NCBI GenBank assembly: GCA_002840735.1
Contig: PHBY01000009.1
Span: 62,001-126,000 of the forward strand
Origin: Chloroflexi bacterium HGW-Chloroflexi-2
GTDB lineage: Bacteria; Chloroflexota; Anaerolineae; Anaerolineales; Anaerolineaceae
DNA: 64,000 nt
Direction: 5' to 3'
Below are positions 17,105-26,129 of this stretch, one piece after another (positions within the stretch are counted from its first letter, which is position 1; each line of letters starts with the position of its first letter). Under the pieces are notes generated by a model. The model did not search any database, was not told the DNA's origin, and worked only from the letters and a program-made list of their open reading frames with translations. The translations under genes and the position numbers were made by a program.

Positions 17105-17818
17105 TTGACGAATTCTAATCATGGAATGATGCGATTGAAACAACCTGAAACGATACTTATAAAAGGCATTAGAGAAGGCCTATTAATCACACTGGGGGAA
17201 GGAGATTGGCAAAGTATTTTTGCATCCCTGATGGAAAAAATTACTGAAAAAGAAAAATTTTTTGAGGGAGCAAAATTAGCATTAGATGTTGGCAATCGAA
17301 CGCTTCATGCTGCCGATTTAGGAACCTTAAGAGATCGGTTGGCAGATAAAAATATTATTTTATGGGCAATTTTATCAAATTCACCGGTCACTGAATTGAC
17401 AGCACAGGACCTGGGTTTAGCAACCAGGATGTCGGTTCCTAAACCGGAACGAATTATAAAATCAATCGAATCTTCCATACCCGGGGAGGATGCAATCTTT
17501 CTTCGTAAAACGATTCGATCCGGATTTAAAGTTGTTTCGAACGGTCATATAATCATTTTCGGTGATGTAAATCCTGGTGGGGAAATTATTGCAGGTGGAA
17601 GTGTAATCATCTGGGGACGCTGCCAGGGAGTGGTGCAGGCAGGCGTGGATGGAGATCAGAATGCTACAGTCTGTGCGTTGGATCTAAACCCCACTCAATT
17701 GCGTATAGCCGGAATTATTGCCATTTCACCAAAACGAAAAGGAAAACCCCAACCAGAAGTGGCAAAAATTATTGCCGGGCAGGTTGTTGTAGAAACATGG
17801 AATCCAAAGTCGAGGTAA
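17105..17818 (+). CDS. minC: Septum-site inhibitor MinC
   Basis: 237 residues if read from the TTG at 17105; in-frame ATGs at 17126 and 17129 (MMRLKQPET) are alternatives. No Shine-Dalgarno sequence favours any of them, and the TTG falls where the promoter predicts transcription to begin. The N-terminal domain (to about 110) would inhibit FtsZ. The C-terminal beta-helix, with GDVNPGGEIIAGGSVIIWG, dimerises and binds MinD. It is followed 9 bp later by minD. Confidence 0.88.
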   Translation: MTNSNHGMMRLKQPETILIKGIREGLLITLGEGDWQSIFASLMEKITEKEKFFEGAKLALDVGNRTLHAADLGTLRDRLADKNIILWAILSNSPVTELTAQDLGLATRMSVPKPERIIKSIESSIPGEDAIFLRKTIRSGFKVVSNGHIIIFGDVNPGGEIIAGGSVIIWGRCQGVVQAGVDGDQNATVCALDLNPTQLRIAGIIAISPKRKGKPQPEVAKIIAGQVVVETWNPKSR

Positions 17819-17827
17819 AACACATCA

Positions 17828-18631
17828 ATGAATGCAAAAGTAGTAACAATTTCTAGTGGAAAAGGAGGTGTCGGGAAAACGACTACCTCTGCCAATTTAG
17901 CAGTAGCTTTGGCTCAAGAAAATCAAAAGGTTGTCTGTATCGATGGCGATATTGGCTTAAGAAATTTAGATGTAATTTTAGGACTTGAAAATAGAATTGT
18001 TTATGATCTCGTTGATGTGGTTGAGGGCCGTTGCAGAATTCGACAAGCAATGATCCGTGATAAACGCTTACCTGAACTTTTCCTGATTCCTGCTGCCCAA
18101 ACACGCGATAAAAGTGCGGTCTCACCAAGTGATATGATCCGGTTGTGTGAAGAATTAAGAGATGAAATGGACTGGATCATCATCGACTCGCCAGCAGGTA
18201 TTGAGCGAGGATTTCGCAACGCGTTAGCACCGGCAGACTTAGTTCTGGTAGTAACAAATCCAGAAGTCTCATCGGTAAGAGATGCAGACCGAATCATAGG
18301 ACTGGTCGAAGCCGAAGAAAAAGGACCTGCACAACTTATCTTAAATCGAGTAAATCCCTCATTAACAAAAAGAGGTGATATGCTCAGCACAGATGATGTG
18401 CTTGAGCTTTTGGCCATAAAATTAATTGGTGTTATTCCTGAAGACGAATCGGTGATTGTCGCTTCCAATCGTGGGCAGCCAGTAACATTTGCGAATAATT
18501 CAAAAGCCGGACAAGCATTTCATAATATAGCAAAAAGATTGCTTGGGGAAGAGGTTCCCTTCATGGATATTGAAGCGAACAATGGATTAATGAACAAATT
18601 GGCGAAAATGATGAAATTCAGAGGTGATTAA
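17828..18631 (+). CDS. minD: Septum-site determining ATPase MinD
   Basis: 267-residue deviant Walker A ATPase that carries MinC to the membrane. The deviant Walker A motif SGKGGVGKTT lies at the N-terminus. IDGDIGLRNLD and the DSPAGIERGF switch II region follow, and an amphipathic membrane-targeting tail (LMNKLAKMMKF) ends the chain. Its stop overlaps the minE ATG by one base. Confidence 0.95.
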   Translation: MNAKVVTISSGKGGVGKTTTSANLAVALAQENQKVVCIDGDIGLRNLDVILGLENRIVYDLVDVVEGRCRIRQAMIRDKRLPELFLIPAAQTRDKSAVSPSDMIRLCEELRDEMDWIIIDSPAGIERGFRNALAPADLVLVVTNPEVSSVRDADRIIGLVEAEEKGPAQLILNRVNPSLTKRGDMLSTDDVLELLAIKLIGVIPEDESVIVASNRGQPVTFANNSKAGQAFHNIAKRLLGEEVPFMDIEANNGLMNKLAKMMKFRGD

Positions 18632-18897
18632 TGGATAATTTCCTCGAAAAACTTTTTGGAAAAGAGAAAAAAAGCGCTAATACCGCTAAAGAAAGATTAA
18701 AGTTGGTGTTGATCCATGATCGCACTGATATAACGCCAGGTCAATTGGAAAGTTTAAAAAATGAATTAATCGATGTGATTTCTAAATACATACACATTGA
18801 ACCGAACAAAGTAAAGATTAATATGACACAGGAAGGTAAAGAACATCGATTAATCGCAGATATCCCTATTTCTTCTACTCCAAACCGGCGGAAATGA
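18631..18897 (+). CDS. minE: Cell division topological specificity factor MinE
   Basis: 88-residue MinE, which stimulates MinD ATPase and drives pole-to-pole oscillation. The N-terminal segment has the NTAKERLKLVLIHDR contact helix. The C-terminal half forms the dimerisation domain (LKNELIDVISKYI, ADIPI). Length is normal for the family. A complete minCDE set is therefore present. Confidence 0.93.
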   Translation: MDNFLEKLFGKEKKSANTAKERLKLVLIHDRTDITPGQLESLKNELIDVISKYIHIEPNKVKINMTQEGKEHRLIADIPISSTPNRRK

Positions 18898-18923
18898 GCA
18901 GATATTCACTAAAGTAATTCAAC

Positions 18924-20018
18924 ATGTTAAAACGAGAATTCTGGCAACAATTTGATTATTTATTATTTGGGGGCGTGCTGATTCTATGCATATTTGGAAT
19001 AGCGATGATTCAATCTGCCATTGCGGGAAATGAAGAAATTGCCATTTCTGTTTCAAGACAAGTTATTTTTGTCGTGGGTGGGTTTGTTGTTCTATTCCTG
19101 ACTTCATTAATCGATTATCGTTACCTATCATCCTTGACACGGATTATGTACATATTTTCCGTTGTCATTTTGATGGGTATTTACGTCATTGGAACTGCAG
19201 TTTACGGATCTGCGAGATGGTTTGACACCGGCGTTATTCTCATTCAACCTTCGGAGCTGGTAAAGACGATCATGATTGTGATCCTGGCTGATTATTTTTA
19301 TAAAACTCAGGATCAGGATAAGAATTTAAATTGGATACTAAAGAGCTTTCTGATAACAGCCTTTGTGGTGTTGTGGATTTTTATCCAACCTAATTTGAGT
19401 ATGTCGATTGTTATTTTTGTTATCTGGTTTGCCTTATTATGGTATGCAGGATTACCTTTCAAGTATTTAATGATGTTTGCAGTGGTTGGAATCGTATTAG
19501 GGTTGATTGGTTTTAATTTCTTAGAAGATTACCAACAAAATCGGATTTTAAATTTCCTTTTTCCTGACCCGAATGCCCGATATGGAGAAACATATAATGT
19601 GGATCAGGCCAAGATTTCGATTGGATCTGGTGGCCTGCTGGGGATGGGATACGGGCAGGGTTCTCAGGTGCAATTACGATTCTTAAAAGTCAGGCATACT
19701 GATTTTATATTTTCTGCCATGGCACATGAATTTGGATTTATCGGAACGATTTTTATCATGTCAATTCTGGTATTTGTGATTTACCGCTGTTTCCGGGTCG
19801 GGCAGAAGGCTTCTGATATGTTTGGTCAATTAATTGCTTATGGAGTGGGTACTTTGCTCTTTTTCCAAATGGCCGTTAATATTGGCGTTAATTTGAACGT
19901 AATTCCAGTTACTGGATTAACTTTACCGTTTATCAGCTATGGAGGTAGTTCGTTGGCCTCTCTGTTACTGGGAATTGGTTTTGTGGAAAGTGTTTCTGCA
20001 CATAGGCATAGAGAATAA
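18924..20018 (+). CDS. rodA: RodA/FtsW-family SEDS glycosyltransferase
   Basis: 364-residue polytopic protein with about ten membrane helices that polymerises lipid II with PBP2. Family marks are GSARWFDTGVILIQPSE (with the PSE signature), KVRHTDFIFSAMAHEFGF and the C-terminal NVIPVTGLTLPFISYGGSS. It is RodA rather than FtsW by context with mre genes and PBP2. The ATG is 26 bp after minE. It closes the cell-shape cluster before gltX. Confidence 0.92.
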   Translation: MLKREFWQQFDYLLFGGVLILCIFGIAMIQSAIAGNEEIAISVSRQVIFVVGGFVVLFLTSLIDYRYLSSLTRIMYIFSVVILMGIYVIGTAVYGSARWFDTGVILIQPSELVKTIMIVILADYFYKTQDQDKNLNWILKSFLITAFVVLWIFIQPNLSMSIVIFVIWFALLWYAGLPFKYLMMFAVVGIVLGLIGFNFLEDYQQNRILNFLFPDPNARYGETYNVDQAKISIGSGGLLGMGYGQGSQVQLRFLKVRHTDFIFSAMAHEFGFIGTIFIMSILVFVIYRCFRVGQKASDMFGQLIAYGVGTLLFFQMAVNIGVNLNVIPVTGLTLPFISYGGSSLASLLLGIGFVESVSAHRHRE

Positions 20019-20034
20019 AGATGGAGATGAATCA

Positions 20035-21519
20035 ATGAAACCAGCAAGAGTTCGTTTTGCCCCCTCACCGACAGGCCACATGCATTTAGGTAGTGCCCGT
20101 ACCGCCTTATATGATTATTTGTTAGCCAAACAAACGGGTGGCCAATTTATTTTAAGAATTGAGGATACCGACCAAAAAAGGTATGTTGAAGGTGCTGAAC
20201 AGGAATTATTGGATGGTTTGCATTGGTTGGGATTGGATTGGGATGAAGGTCCTGATAAAGGTGGGGCGTTCGGACCTTATCGTCAATCGGAACGCAAAGA
20301 AATCTATCAACAATACGCACGACAATTGGTTGAATCTGGTCATGCATTTTATTGTTTTTGCACTCCAGAACGGTTACAGACTGTGAGAGAAGAAAAGATC
20401 CGCAATAAAGTCCAGGCAAAATATGATGGCACCTGCCGGAATATTTCTGTCGAAGAGGCTGACCGCAGAATCCAAAATGGTGAAAACCACGTGGTACGAT
20501 TCAAAACACCTAAAACTGGCACCACGATCGTACACGATCATCTCAGGGGTGATATTGTGGTGGATAACAGCACGCTGGATGATTATATTATTGTGAAATC
20601 AGATGGATTAGCTTTGTATCATCTGGCTGCACCGGTTGATGATCATTTGATGAAAATTACACATGTATTACGCGGATCAGAATGGCTGCCAACTTTTCCC
20701 TTACACAGTTTGATACACAAAGCATTTGGTTGGGAAGAACCTGTGTGGGTTCATCTAAGTGTATTCCTGAAGCCTTCGGGTAAAGGAAAAATGAGCAAAC
20801 GGGAGGCGATGGATCTGGCAAAGGATGGAAAATCTATTTTCATCAAAGATCTGCGTGAATTGGGTTATATTCCAGAGGCTGTGGTTAATTGGATAGCCTT
20901 GATGGGATGGAGCTATGATGATCACACTGAATTTTTTTTGTTGGATGATCTGATTGAAAAATTTAGCCTTGATAAACTCAATCCTTCTCCGGCAGCGATT
21001 AATTTCACAAAATTTGATCATTTTAACGGATTGCACATTCGCAATTTGAGCATACCTGATCTGACAAAAAGGATTTACCCATTCTTTGTTGAAAAGAGGA
21101 TCAACGTAGATTTGGAAAAACTTGAAAAAATCACGCCCATTATTCAGGAACGACTACAAACACTGGATGATGCTCCTGACCTGGGAGGATTTATTTTTGA
21201 TGAAGAAGTTGAAGTAACAGCAAGCGAATTGGTCGCAAAAAATACAACACGTTTGGAATCTTTAAACATTCTTAAGGAAATTTACCAGGTCATCAAACAA
21301 CTACCTCAAATCAATCATGAAATTGCTGAACCACCCATGCGGGAATTGGTTGAAAAGTTGGGGTATAAACCCGGTCAGGTTTTCGGTATTTTGCGCGTAG
21401 CCGTCACGGGGAAAATGGTAAGCCCGCCTTTATTTGAAACAATGGAAATTATTGGTAGAGAAAAAGTCATTTCGAGATTACAGGATGCAATCAAATTGCT
21501 AGAAGGTTTGAGTGAATGA
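20035..21519 (+). CDS. gltX: Glutamyl-tRNA synthetase
   Basis: 494-residue class I synthetase. The HIGH motif appears as PSPTGHMHLG and the KMSKR loop as KGKMSKRE. The start is the ATG at 20035 (KPARVRFAP), supported by GGAG eight bases before it; a longer in-frame reading from 19939 lies inside rodA and has no family residues. The C-terminal anticodon-binding region is complete. It is followed 85 bp later by tRNA-Gln, which matters if this enzyme also charges tRNA-Gln with glutamate for later amidation. Confidence 0.95.
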   Translation: MKPARVRFAPSPTGHMHLGSARTALYDYLLAKQTGGQFILRIEDTDQKRYVEGAEQELLDGLHWLGLDWDEGPDKGGAFGPYRQSERKEIYQQYARQLVESGHAFYCFCTPERLQTVREEKIRNKVQAKYDGTCRNISVEEADRRIQNGENHVVRFKTPKTGTTIVHDHLRGDIVVDNSTLDDYIIVKSDGLALYHLAAPVDDHLMKITHVLRGSEWLPTFPLHSLIHKAFGWEEPVWVHLSVFLKPSGKGKMSKREAMDLAKDGKSIFIKDLRELGYIPEAVVNWIALMGWSYDDHTEFFLLDDLIEKFSLDKLNPSPAAINFTKFDHFNGLHIRNLSIPDLTKRIYPFFVEKRINVDLEKLEKITPIIQERLQTLDDAPDLGGFIFDEEVEVTASELVAKNTTRLESLNILKEIYQVIKQLPQINHEIAEPPMRELVEKLGYKPGQVFGILRVAVTGKMVSPPLFETMEIIGREKVISRLQDAIKLLEGLSE

Positions 21520-21581
21520 GGTTATGTTCAGAAATTTTTTAGTCAAAATTCAAATAGATGCCCTGTACAATGAATTCTGAA

Positions 21582-21587
21582 TATGAT
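21582..21587 (+). promoter_or_regulatory. -10 element of tRNA-Gln
   Basis: TATGAT lies 16 bp before the mature tRNA. The expected -35 position (TGCCCT, 21559-21564) is only a weak match. Confidence 0.4.
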
Positions 21588-21603
21588 AAACTTGCGGGGT
21601 CAG

Positions 21604-21674
21604 TGGGGGTTCGTCTAACGGTAGGACAACTGACTCTGGATCAGTATGTAGGGGTTCGAATCCTCTACCCCCAG
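21604..21674 (+). tRNA. tRNA-Gln (anticodon CUG)
   Basis: Acceptor stem TGGGGGT pairs with ACCCCCA, followed by discriminator G. The anticodon stem ACTGA/TCAGT holds loop CTCTGGA, giving CUG for CAG codons. The T-arm contains GGTTCGAATCC. The opening U-A pair is typical of bacterial tRNA-Gln. CCA is not encoded. Confidence 0.95.
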
Positions 21675-21684
21675 CTAGCAAAAG

Positions 21685-21707
21685 AAGTGGCATGGCCACT
21701 TTTTTTG
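21685..21707 (+). terminator. Terminator after tRNA-Gln
   Basis: A 7-bp stem (AAGTGGC/GCCACTT) with a 3-nt loop is followed by a run of T, 11 bp after the tRNA. Confidence 0.85.
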
Positions 21708-21716
21708 GTTTATAAG

Positions 21717-21748
21717 TCAAAAAAGCAGCCTTTTCAGCTGCTTTTTTT
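21717..21748 (-). terminator. Terminator of the moeA-VKOR-small protein unit
   Basis: A hairpin with stem AAAAGCAGC/GCTGCTTTT and a 7-nt loop lies just past the stop of the acidic small protein. A-runs and T-runs on both sides could stop transcription in either direction. Confidence 0.8.
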
Positions 21749-21752
21749 AGAT

Positions 21753-21992
21753 TTAGTACTCTTCATCCTCATCGAGCCAGTCATCTTCATCTTCTTCTTC
21801 TAAACTGGTCAGTTCACCCCATTCATCCGCTTCATCATCTTCGTCATTATCCCAGGGTTCTTCAGGTATTGAATCAGCTGTGGGTGTGTAGGTTATGCAT
21901 CCTTTATCCGGATCCAGCTCTATCAAAGCAGCTGAACAAAAACCTTCATCTAAAAATTCACAATCCTCATAATGACATCGAATTTTTGGCAT
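21753..21992 (-). CDS. Small Cys-containing protein with acidic tail (DUF1540-like)
   Basis: 79-residue protein with two parts. The N-terminal half has four Cys (C6, C11, C19, C32) spaced as in small DUF1540-type proteins (CHYEDC, then GFCSAALIELD), suggesting bound metal. The C-terminal half, from about residue 45, is almost entirely Asp and Glu with a few Trp. No function is known. It follows VKOR by 21 bp with an AGGAGG ribosome-binding site (about 22003-22008), so it may be cotranscribed. The link to DUF1540 rests on the Cys pattern from memory. Confidence 0.7.
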   Translation of the reverse strand: MPKIRCHYEDCEFLDEGFCSAALIELDPDKGCITYTPTADSIPEEPWDNDEDDEADEWGELTSLEEEDEDDWLDEDEEY

Positions 21993-22013
21993 TTATAAAT
22001 TCCTCCTGATAAA

Positions 22014-22457
22014 TCAATTTTGGTCTAGATTAGTTTCTCTTTGATCATTGAGTAAATTAATGAGAGAAAGGATAAAAACTATTGTCATAGTGATTGCTGA
22101 AATGACACAAAAAGGACAGACCGCTTTAATAACAGCAAATTGTAAGTATGTCAAGTAGATTGAAAAAAAGAATCCTGTTAATGCAATACCAAATACAAAT
22201 ATGCTGCCAAAATCGACAAGGAATTTTACTCTATTTTGCAAAATTAATATCAATATTATTGTCAAATAGGCTAATATTCCAAAAATTGATATAGGTATTC
22301 CATTCCATTCTGAATAACTACTGTTGTTTACTGTCCAACAGTCACCAATTCCTTCAATACACAAAGCTTTATTATCTGTAAATTTTATGATTGTCAGATA
22401 GATTGCATCCAGGATACCCAGGATCGCAATCATAACGGTTGCCTTTTTGATGTTCAT
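22014..22457 (-). CDS. Vitamin K epoxide reductase (VKOR) family protein
   Basis: 147-residue membrane protein with four predicted helices. It carries the CPFC redox motif and the loop cysteines of CIEGIGDC, plus the Ser/Trp region (NNSSYSEWNGIP) typical of bacterial VKOR. It would re-oxidise a DsbA-like partner using quinone, forming disulfides in exported proteins. No fused thioredoxin domain is present, so the partner must be encoded elsewhere. It lies 7 bp after moeA. Confidence 0.88.
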   Translation of the reverse strand: MNIKKATVMIAILGILDAIYLTIIKFTDNKALCIEGIGDCWTVNNSSYSEWNGIPISIFGILAYLTIILILILQNRVKFLVDFGSIFVFGIALTGFFFSIYLTYLQFAVIKAVCPFCVISAITMTIVFILSLINLLNDQRETNLDQN

Positions 22458-22464
22458 AAACCTG

Positions 22465-23697
22465 TTAAATCCAAAAAAAGTTTACCTCTTTCCCTTTAGG
22501 CACGGATTTTACACCAGCTGGAATAATCAGTAAAGCATTTGCACAAACTAATGAAAAGATATTTCCGGAACCCTGATGGCTTGCCAACCTGGCGTGGTAG
22601 TTTCCCTGTTCAATAGAAATTTCAGCTCGTAAATAACTTTCGCGTCCATCTGAAATTATTTCCTCTGCCAAAATTGCTGAGTTGAAGACTAAATTCTCCT
22701 GAATTCCGAGTAGGTGATTAATAATTGGTTTTATGAAGACCAACGTAGAAACGAAGGCTGAAACCGGGTTTCCCGGAAGTCCAATGAAAGGAATTTTCTT
22801 ATATTCTCCAAAGGTAAGGGGTTTACCAGGCCGAATATTGACTTTCCAAAAGCTTAAATTACCATCTTCCAGAATAACATCCCGAATGAAATCATATACT
22901 CCAACACTTACTCCAGCAGTAGAAACGAGTAAATCTATTTTCATTGTCTGAATATTTTGTAATTTGGCTTTTATATCCTGAAGGTCATCTTTGGCAACCC
23001 CCAGATCGATTACTTTCGCGCCAAATGATTCCAACAAGGTTTTTATGGTGATGGTATTCGAATCATAAATTTTTCCGTGATGCAAGGCTTCCCCCGGTTG
23101 GGTGAGTTCATCACCAGAGGATAATAATGCTATGACAGGTTGTTGCACAGTTTCAATTTCACCAAAACCCTGGGCAGCCAGGAATCCTAAATCTTGTGGT
23201 CTTAATTGATGCCCTTTAGAAAAAATCTGTTCTCCAACATGAATATCCTGACCTTCTGGTCGAATGTAATCTCCTGATGAAACTGTTTTGTAAACATAGA
23301 TATGAGATGGTAGTTCTTTTTGGTAATATCGATCCGAAAAATTAGTGAATTCCACCGGAACGACAGCATCTGCTCCAGGAGGTAAAGGCGCGCCGGTCAT
23401 AATTCTGGATGCCTGTCCTGAATTTATGTGCTGTTTCGGAGCTGTACCTGCAGCGATATCTTCAATGATTTTCAATTCAATTGGATTTTCTTCTGAAGCA
23501 TCCCTGATATCATCGGCAAGCACTGCAAATCCATCCATGCTTGAGTTATCAAAGGGTGGAAGGTTTAAGATTGCAAGGATATCTTTAGATAAAATTTTCC
23601 CCATGGATTGTTTTATGGGGATTAAAACACTATTCTTCGTCTTAAATTTTTCAAGAATGATCGTTTTAGCTGATTCTACAGATAATAAATTTTCCAA
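22465..23697 (-). CDS. moeA: Molybdopterin molybdenumtransferase MoeA
   Basis: 410-residue enzyme inserting molybdate into adenylylated molybdopterin. Recognisable segments are LPPFDNSSMDGFAV, RIMTGAPLPPGADAVV, the MoCF domain with SSGDEL, TAGVSVGVYDF and GLPGNPVSAFV, and the C-terminal barrel with LASHQGSGNIFSLVCANALLIIP. The start is a TTG at 23697 (GGAAAG upstream). It supplies cofactor to the formate dehydrogenase although it sits 18 kb away from that operon. Confidence 0.94.
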   Translation of the reverse strand: MENLLSVESAKTIILEKFKTKNSVLIPIKQSMGKILSKDILAILNLPPFDNSSMDGFAVLADDIRDASEENPIELKIIEDIAAGTAPKQHINSGQASRIMTGAPLPPGADAVVPVEFTNFSDRYYQKELPSHIYVYKTVSSGDYIRPEGQDIHVGEQIFSKGHQLRPQDLGFLAAQGFGEIETVQQPVIALLSSGDELTQPGEALHHGKIYDSNTITIKTLLESFGAKVIDLGVAKDDLQDIKAKLQNIQTMKIDLLVSTAGVSVGVYDFIRDVILEDGNLSFWKVNIRPGKPLTFGEYKKIPFIGLPGNPVSAFVSTLVFIKPIINHLLGIQENLVFNSAILAEEIISDGRESYLRAEISIEQGNYHARLASHQGSGNIFSLVCANALLIIPAGVKSVPKGKEVNFFWI

Positions 23698-23714
23698 GTG
23701 TTCTTTCCTGTTAT

Positions 23715-25949
23715 TTATGATGATCGCATCCGGTAAGCTTCCATAACATTTGGTAAGTTTTCAATGCGTGTTAATAATCGACTGAGTTGAGAAATATCAC
23801 TCACTTCAACAACTAATTTTATGGTTGCTAGATTATGTGAGACTTTCAATTCAATGTCAACCAGATTTCCACCCTCTGAACTAAGAACATTTGATATATC
23901 ACCCATTAATCCCTGGCGATCATATGCTTTGACCTGAATGGCTACCGGGTAGGTTTTATGTAATTCTCCCCAGGATACTTTTACGATTCTTTCCCTATCC
24001 GTCATGCGAAGCATATTGGGGCAATCTGCCCGGTGAATTGTTGCTCCACGTCCACGTGTGATATATCCAACAATATCATCACCTGGAGCAGGTTTACAAC
24101 AACGAGCTAAAACTGTTAAAAGACCTTTTAATCCCAGAACAGTTATTGAATCGCTGGAGATAGGTTGGTCAGACGCTGGTTTGGTGACCAATAATGGATC
24201 TTCGGTTTCTGGTTCGGTATCAACCAGTTGGCTGATGACCCGACTGATAGAAATGTCTCCACAACCAATGCCTACGTATAAATCCTCTAAGTTCTTAAGA
24301 TCATAATTTGAAAGTAAATCTTCCAGACTTGAATTCTTTAATCCCAATCGCTTAATTTCTCGTTCCAACATCAATTTGCCCTGACTGGCATTTTGATCGC
24401 GATCTTGCTTTTTAAACCAGTTGCGGATCTTTGATTTTGCTCTTTGTGTTTTCACAAGACCCAGATTGGAATTTAGCCAATCACGGCTTGGACCACCTTG
24501 CTTGGCTGTTAATATTTCAACCTGGTCTCCGGTTTTAAGGGCATAATCCAAAGAGACTAATTTGCCATTGATTTTTGCCCCTCGACAGCGATTCCCAATT
24601 TCTGTGTGCACATGATAGGCAAAATCGATAGGCGTTGCTCCTGATGGAAGGTCAATAATATCTCCTCGTGGCGTAAAAATATACACACGGTCCTGAAAGA
24701 CATCACTCTTCATTCCATCGACAAATTCCTGTGCGTCTTCCACCTCCTGACGCCATTCCATTAAGCGTCTGAGCCAATTGATGCGTTGTTCGTAGGTTTG
24801 GTCACGTGGACCGCGTTCTTTATAGCGCCAGTGAGCAGCAATACCAAATTCTGCATTCTGATGCATCTCTGCTGTCCTTATCTGAACTTCAAGTGGCTTA
24901 CCGTCTTCGTAAATGATAGCGGTATGGAGACTTTGATAAAAATTGTCTTTTGGTGCGGCGATGTAATCATCAAATTCATGTGGGATTGGACGCCAATGAG
25001 TGTGAATCACACCCAGAGAAGCGTAACAACTGGGAACATCATCCACAATCAGTCTGACCCCTCGCAAATCAAGGACCATATCAAAGGGTTTGTCTTTTTC
25101 AACCATTTTTTTGTAGATTGAGAAAATATGCTTGGATCTACCGGAAATTTCGATATTTTTGATACCAGCATTCAAGAGCACCTTTTTCAAGTTATCTTTG
25201 ATTTGTTCAATTTCCTGTTCGCGATCACCTCTTCGAATGGAAAGATTGTTGGCGATTTCTTTGTATTTTTCCGGGTTTACATGCCGAAATCCGAGATCTT
25301 CAAGCTCCCATTTAACCTGCCAGATACCTAACCGATTTGCTAAAGGTGCAAAAATATCAAGGGTTTCCTGTGCTATTCTTTTTCTTTTGCTTTCTGGCAT
25401 ATAACCGAGTGTGCGCATATTATGAAGGCGATCAGCCAATTTGATCAGAACCACCCTGATATCATCGCCCATAGCAAGAAAGACTTTTCTTAATGTCTCA
25501 TTACTTAAATCCTTTTTGCGATCACGTACAGTTGGAAAGAAATCTTCTGTAAATTCCTGATCATCTTCGATCTCGTCGGTAGGCAAAGTTCGGTCTGGTT
25601 TGCTAATCTGATCTCCACGAGATACTCTTGGTAAGTTGGTTAACTTCGTGACACCATCTACTAATCTGGCGATTTCTTCTCCAAAATTATTCTTGATATC
25701 CAATGTGGTGGTAGCACTATCCTCAACGGTATCGTGTAATAATCCTGCGATGACTACTGCAGGAGGAACTTTCATTTCTGCGAGTATTGCTGCGACAGAA
25801 ACACAATGAGTAATATAAGGCTCACCGGACACACGTTTTTGGCCTTCGTGAGCTTTTTCCGCAAATTTATATGCTTTCATTACCATTTCGCGATCAACGA
25901 AATTGTAATTTTCTGGCAATGAATCCATTAATGCTTCAATTTTCATCAT
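23715..25949 (-). CDS. rel: Bifunctional (p)ppGpp synthetase/hydrolase Rel
   Basis: 744-residue long RelA/SpoT homologue controlling the stringent response. The HD hydrolase domain has its metal-binding residues (ITHCVSVA and GLLHDTVEDS), so hydrolysis is likely. The synthetase domain has DLRGVRLIVDD and YQSLHTAIIYEDGKP; the usual NGYQS is NFYQS here. A TGS domain (VYIFTPRGDIIDLPSGATP), a zinc-finger/helical region with HRADCPNM, and a C-terminal ACT domain follow. It is preceded by a possible -10 box at 25967-25972. The TTG-started moeA follows 17 bp downstream. Confidence 0.95.
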   Translation of the reverse strand: MMKIEALMDSLPENYNFVDREMVMKAYKFAEKAHEGQKRVSGEPYITHCVSVAAILAEMKVPPAVVIAGLLHDTVEDSATTTLDIKNNFGEEIARLVDGVTKLTNLPRVSRGDQISKPDRTLPTDEIEDDQEFTEDFFPTVRDRKKDLSNETLRKVFLAMGDDIRVVLIKLADRLHNMRTLGYMPESKRKRIAQETLDIFAPLANRLGIWQVKWELEDLGFRHVNPEKYKEIANNLSIRRGDREQEIEQIKDNLKKVLLNAGIKNIEISGRSKHIFSIYKKMVEKDKPFDMVLDLRGVRLIVDDVPSCYASLGVIHTHWRPIPHEFDDYIAAPKDNFYQSLHTAIIYEDGKPLEVQIRTAEMHQNAEFGIAAHWRYKERGPRDQTYEQRINWLRRLMEWRQEVEDAQEFVDGMKSDVFQDRVYIFTPRGDIIDLPSGATPIDFAYHVHTEIGNRCRGAKINGKLVSLDYALKTGDQVEILTAKQGGPSRDWLNSNLGLVKTQRAKSKIRNWFKKQDRDQNASQGKLMLEREIKRLGLKNSSLEDLLSNYDLKNLEDLYVGIGCGDISISRVISQLVDTEPETEDPLLVTKPASDQPISSDSITVLGLKGLLTVLARCCKPAPGDDIVGYITRGRGATIHRADCPNMLRMTDRERIVKVSWGELHKTYPVAIQVKAYDRQGLMGDISNVLSSEGGNLVDIELKVSHNLATIKLVVEVSDISQLSRLLTRIENLPNVMEAYRMRSS

Positions 25950-25966
25950 GTACTCTCTCGAGCTAG

Positions 25967-25972
25967 ATTATA
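25967..25972 (-). promoter_or_regulatory. -10 element before rel
   Basis: TATAAT on the minus strand lies 17 bp before the rel start with GAGAGAG between. No clear -35 box. The surrounding gap (25950-26129) holds only A/T-rich sequence with a 10-bp A/T inverted repeat. Confidence 0.45.
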
Positions 25973-26129
25973 TCTAAGAAAATGAAATAATTTATGAATT
26001 TGTCATGGTTTATAAATTATTAACAAGGATTACCATTTTGGATCAATAAATTTGATAAATATTTAAAAACCTAATTGACTTTGGATGGTTTCATCCAATT
26101 TTTAATTAACGTTCTGCAAAATTATAGAA

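Noticed and set aside
19939..20034. An N-terminal extension of GluRS of 32 residues.
   Set aside because: It overlaps the end of rodA in another frame and lacks family residues; the ATG at 20035 has a good ribosome-binding site.
25986..26021. A 10-bp A/T inverted repeat between rel and the DAO gene as an operator or terminator.
   Set aside because: Pure A/T arms with a 16-nt loop in an A/T-rich gap are likely by chance.
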